Source: Solenopsis invicta (lineage: Eukaryota; Arthropoda; Insecta; Hymenoptera; Formicidae). Taken from it: DNA of 64,000 bases. A program made the translations under genes and the position numbers. Below, piece after piece: positions 59,442 through 64,000 of the stretch; position 1 is the stretch's first letter; each line of letters starts with the position of its first letter. Under the pieces are notes generated by a model, which searched no databases, had not been told where the DNA came from, and saw only the letters and a program-made list of their open reading frames with translations. The DNA is taken from positions 29,715,275-29,779,274 of the forward strand of contig NC_052664.1 in assembly GCF_016802725.1 (NCBI RefSeq). Direction: 5' to 3'.

Positions 59442-59823
59442 CAGGATGATTGTTAAGTATTCTAAAATATTTTAAGGGATAATTTTTTACAATAATTCAA
59501 GATAAAACATTCACATGATCATATATCCAAAATAGTTTACAAGTTTTAAAGATATAGAGTACCAAAGTTGTAGAAAAAAATTTTATTTTTTCAAAAAATT
59601 TCGGAAACCACTACTTTGATGAAATTTTGTGTACGTTTGAAAGAGATAAAGGCTCATCTTTCGGGGCCATACATTTTGAAAAAAAATAAATAAAATTTTT
59701 TATTCAACTTTGACCTGTAACTTAGAAACTAAGTCGTTTGTTAGACATATTGTCATATGAAGTTTTTGTCTAAATTGATATAAAAAATCACTCTTAAAAA
59801 GTATTCGAAGTTTTATCATCTTG
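59442..59823. mobile_element. TA-flanked inverted-repeat element, about 382 bp
   Basis: The left end CAGGATGATTGTTAAGTATT and the reverse complement of the right end (CAAGATGATAAAACTTCGAA) match over CArGATGAT. With a small gap, both then share AGTATTCT/GAATACTTTTTAAG-type sequence. TA borders both sides (59440-59441 and 59824-59825). The AT-rich interior holds no transposase frame. Length and TA duplication fit a non-autonomous Tc1/mariner-type element. The ends are decayed. Confidence 0.5.
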
Positions 59824-59829
59824 TATATC

Positions 59830-62800
59830 GCGGGAGAATAAATATGAAATATTTTAGATAAATATTATTTTTAAAACAAAGTTCAATTCAACGGTATTCA
59901 ATAACAAGTGTATCAAATACTCGGCATTTAAAATTATTTAAAGCAATTTCCACAATATTACTATTTTGCGATGCAAAATGTATTTCGTAATACAATATAA
60001 TTTGAAAAGAGAAACTATTCTACTCCACGTCTTTGCCAGCAAACTTATTTTTGTTACAGTCTTCTGCACAAAATCAATCGCTTACTCTAAGTTTCTAAGT
60101 TTCGAGGAAAGAATTGAAACTTTTAGCAGATTAAGATCCCAAGTTAAACCACTATGTAAGCCATAAATTCATGTGACAATGTGCATATATGAAACTGTAA
60201 ATAATGTTTGTGTATAATTTTCACGTTTATTATTTTTTTTAAGACATTTTCTATTTTTAATTACAAAATTGGATGTAAATGTAACATTTTTCTAAAAAAG
60301 CTCAACAGATGTTGACTTAGAAGCACATTAAAGATGTCGATATCGTCACTACAATCTTTTTAAAAAGCATCTCGTGTTTCGCCTGAAATGTATCTAGCAT
60401 AGAAAAATGTGAAAAATACGTGCTAAGAGTCAACATAGATAGGATAGGATAGAAGTGTCGAATAAACAGGCACGCGCGGTGTGCCGAAGGTAGGTGTCGA
60501 AGAACAGAAATAACCCGGTCGTCTACCTGCTTACATCACTGACCGAAGGAAGGGCGTCAATTCTTCACAGATTGTTAAATTATTACATGAGGTTTATGGC
60601 GAGCGTCGAATCGATGGGTCGCCGCTGGGTGCGGCCACATCGGTACGTCCGACGCCGTCTCGACTTCCAATTAGCAGCTTATCGTTTATTGGTTTTCGAT
60701 ATTTGTTTTCCTTTCGTGAAGCTCATCGAAACATCCGAAACGCTTCGACGGTACGTTATTTTTCGAAGAATGAAAATCAGTGGATTTTCTTTTCTCACAC
60801 GCCCGGGTACGTCAAAGACTTCCCGAGAACGTGCGCCGAATACATTAATCGACATATAAACAGCAGTGCTGTTTTTTCAACTTGTTTTAAATCAGATGTT
60901 AAAAATGTTAAAATATGTCATCACAAAATATGTCACCAAACATCGTTTCGTTGAGATTAACGGCCAGCAAATTATTAACTGATAAATGTAATACTAATTA
61001 AATAAGACGAAAAAGAAGGAAGAAGGGGTAATTCATAATCACAACGAGTGATGAGAAAAGTTCGGCGTGACTTGTACCGCTTCGAAGTGAAAAGGGAGAT
61101 GTGAAAAAGAGGGGACGGGTCTGCCTCCTTCACTCTCTTTTTCCGCCGCGGCGGTCGGGAAGAGGGCTAATATATATCAGCAAGTAAAACAAAAGCCTCG
61201 GACAAACAACGAACGGTGATGTGTCTACCTCAAGGATGGAGGCGGCAAGGGAAATGAGAGGGTGTAGCGGGGAGGGAGACGACGACGTAGGCGAAGGGTT
61301 GGAACGTTTGGTGGTGAGAGGAAAGAGAGGGTTGCCGGAGTGAGATATATGGGGAGGCTTTTAGTTTCGTTAATGGCTATCTCGCAGACCGATAAGTGCC
61401 GAGATCTGTCTACCTTCGCTTGCTTTACACCTTTCTCGCTACGCCTGGCGCATGGCCGTGTGCCTTCGCGTTTCTATAAAAGCTGAAAAAGACATGATAC
61501 CGGGAAAAGGGCTCGCGCGGTACTTAAAACGTAAACGATTACGCTGCATTTTAACGTCTGATCACACACTCACACACGCACACACACACACATATATATA
61601 TATGGAGAAAATTAAATTGTACATAACAAATGCTACAACTTCGACAGTAAAAATTATTTTTCAAATAATATTATATATGCACGCATCTTATTTAAAATAA
61701 TTGAAATTTTATAATTGTATATTGAAAATTGTTACATTAGTACACATTGTCCTAAAATAATGTTTTTCTTTTTACTCTTCTTTTCCACTTTATTGTAACT
61801 CTCTTGTACTAATTGATACTAATTGATAAGAAAACCATAGTTATTATTCAAAGCTTGAAAGTTTTAAAAGAATGACTAGTCTGCTAAAACAATTTGTTTA
61901 GAGATAGACACAGATATGCTAAAAAAAGGATTTAAATAAATCATGTAGTAAACCATTTAGTTAATAGTATAATTAAACGAATTAAAATCTTCGTCAAATA
62001 AGAATGGCAGTGTCCCGTTATTAGCTGCTTATGTGAAAATATTACGTAAATAAAGCCATTATCATTTCTTTTTAGAGAAGTAATTAGAATCTGTTATCTA
62101 TTAAAAATAAAACAAAAATTGGCATAAATGTACCGTTGTGATTGCATCCTGATTGAAACCCCATAAGCCCAAGTGGCCAACAACTATATGGTTTCCCCTA
62201 GTTAGATTCGTATATTCGAAGATTGATCATTGTATCCCTAACGTATCGCTAATCGTTCCTGTCAGTCATCTTGGCGTTTTGGTACAATAAAGCACTATTA
62301 GACACTCGAATGAAGTAGAAGAACGCTACCCTCGTAGCGTACTTGCTGATTGACGTTACCCACTTTTCCAGAAAGAATGTAATTGATTAGCGATTTCCGG
62401 AGGGAAACTTCTTGCGAAAACCTACGTGCGCCTACAAGATATATGCAAGCGAAAAAAGATCGGAAATAGAATGTAGCTTCTAGGAATTAAGGAAACAAAT
62501 GATAATAATATTCATTAAAGTAAGAATCATAATGGATGCTTATTCGCTTTATGAAAGGAAATGTGTAAAATTCTTTGCGATTGTGTGAAAAATCAATTAG
62601 TGTTTTGTGAATGAGATGGACAAAATGCATTTGTTGTAAAATACTGCGAAACCAGAGAACGGTTTAATTACACGTCAAAAATGATTGGTTAACCGGAATT
62701 CACCCGAATACGAGAATAATTAGATGCAGCCGAGCAAGTCCGTAGTATCGAATAACGTCAACAATGGGAGATCTAATCAGAGTCGGCTATTACAATTCGC

Positions 62801-63820
62801 CGATACCGATTGATCGTCCGCGCATCTCGCTATCGTTTACAAAGCTTGCAAGCGCATGCTTGCACATTGCGCGTTCTCTCTCACTCGTCCCCTTTAACCA
62901 CGTCTCTATTTCCCTGTGTTGAACGCAGTTGCAGATGCAGTGGAATACATTTAGCCAAGTACAAACAAGAAGCGTATATAGCTTTCTGTATTTCACGACG
63001 TCCAAACAGCAATAATCAAACTAATTATGTTTGCATCGGCGAAGTCGTCCAAACGGAACGACAGCTACGCAACTTCCTATTGTTCGTTTACTTCGCGCTT
63101 CGATAAAAAACATTTCGCACTCACGTTTTTCACGTGTAATATAGAAACGTTTACATGTACAGGATATTCGTACAGGATACTCTGTCATATGTAATGAACG
63201 ATATATAACTAAAAATATATTAAATATGAAATTAATTTAACATTTTAACGATTTTTATTGTTATATTCTTTTCAAGACATGCAATGTAATATTTGTTATT
63301 CTTATGCAAGTGTCAATCGCTTTAATTAACGCGATTTATATACGCGTTAATTTTCTAAGGTGGAAAATCGTTATTTTCTGGTATTTGAATTATACTCTTG
63401 CGCTGCTAACACAACCGATCTCGAAAACGCGCGTAATACAGATTTGGAGATTCGACCAAACGGATTTTGTGCCCCGTAGCAACATGTACGTTGCGTGTTC
63501 CACGTGTTAACAATTCGGTCGCGGTTACGATGCTATTTAACTGCCCTATCGCTCTGATTACTTCCCGGTGCTTCTGGGCAACTGCGAATCAGGATTTAAC
63601 GGGATGATCAGCCCTCGAAATAATCGTTCGCGTACATACGTCTGTTCTCAAAATCGCCCAACGGTTATATGAGGAATCGACAGTTCTCTATGGGCTTCGA
63701 TCGAGTTTCATCAAATAGAGACTGAAATTTACTGTAAAATTCTACACAGGCACATGTACTTCTGTTTTACATTTTTGCTATTTATTTTCAAAACTTTAGA
63801 GTACAACAATCTCAATAATG
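59830..63820. other. Non-coding stretch
   Basis: 59830-60440 is AT-rich. 60480-60960 is GC-richer and open in two + frames (121 and 83 codons, starting at GTG and TTG), with ordinary composition but no recognisable family. 61020-61340 is purine-rich and includes the 12-bp palindrome CCGCCGCGGCGG near 61143. 61600-62130 is AT-rich. 62690-63110 is mixed, with a 98-codon + frame and a 71-codon minus frame opposing each other. 63150-63300 and 63720-63800 are AT-rich. Confidence 0.5.
61563..61603. repeat. Compound CA/TA microsatellite
   Basis: CA dinucleotides with CT and CG interruptions pass directly into (TA)n. Confidence 0.9.
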
Positions 63821-63821
63821 T

Positions 63822-63950
63822 CATATATCCAGGCAGAACAAGAGTCATCACGATATCAAAATGACTATTAAAAGTCACTTTTCGAATCACGATTCACTTT
63901 AATGTCATTTTGATATTATTGTGACTCGTTGTTTTGCTTGAATATATGTC
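63822..63950. repeat. Long hairpin / foldback element, arms about 55 bp
   Basis: The left arm (63822-63880) pairs with the right arm (63897-63950). ATATCAAAATGAC (63855-63867) has an exact reverse complement at 63906-63918, and the arms extend outward through AGTCA, AACAA, CA.GCA and CATATAT with few mismatches. The centre holds GAATCACGATTC, itself a small inverted repeat. No target duplication is obvious. It could be a small foldback MITE or a hairpin-RNA locus. Confidence 0.65.
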
Positions 63951-64000
63951 GTTTCTATATACACAAAAAAATATATTCTCATTATTCAAAAATAATTTTC

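Overview
This is a eukaryotic, almost certainly arthropod, genomic window in which I can identify no protein-coding gene by family. The sequence is AT-rich with short GC-richer patches. CpG is not depleted, (GA)n/(CT)n microsatellites are abundant, and small foldback and TA-flanked inverted-repeat elements are scattered through it. That texture fits a hymenopteran genome, and an ant is my best guess. This is inference from composition and repeat style; no marker gene supports it. I see no rRNA, tRNA, CRISPR array, bacterial operon or viral gene.

Layout. 1-3580 is plain non-coding DNA. 3590-4800 is a CpG-rich, C/T-rich island that looks like promoter or 5'UTR sequence. 4800-10200 is mixed non-coding DNA with microsatellites, a 16-bp perfect palindrome and one weak exon candidate. 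At 10231-10299 a TATA box, an initiator and a downstream promoter element are arranged like a core promoter. 10792-11695 is a 904-bp non-autonomous DNA transposon with TA target duplication. A long imperfect hairpin lies at 14127-14285. 18805-18971 is an exon-like segment with a good acceptor and a GTAAGT donor. A Tc1/mariner-type end sits at 24940. A foldback MITE lies at 30962-31175, followed by a G-quadruplex motif and a possible first coding exon with a consensus donor at 31915-32027. A diverged 140-bp-period tandem duplication (33839-34099), a GC decamer array (34591-34620) and a 244-bp MITE (35080-35323) follow. A Z-DNA-prone tract (37837-37879), another inverted-repeat element (40350-40625) and a GC-rich island of possible transposon origin (43236-43930) come next. 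46000-46400 and 47850-48450 are GC-richer patches without a recognisable gene. 52200-52640 packs several low-complexity tracts beside the best coding-exon candidate, which encodes a leucine-rich hydrophobic helix. A 382-bp TA-flanked element (59442-59823) and a terminal hairpin (63822-63950) close the window.

The simplest reading is that this is intergenic DNA, or the inside of a very long intron, with perhaps one to three small exons and one or two promoters that cannot be assigned to a gene without transcript data. Most long open frames fall in GC-rich or low-complexity patches, are open on both strands, and often lack an ATG, so I do not call them genes. The clearest content is the set of short inverted-repeat elements, supported by matching arms seen directly in the sequence.
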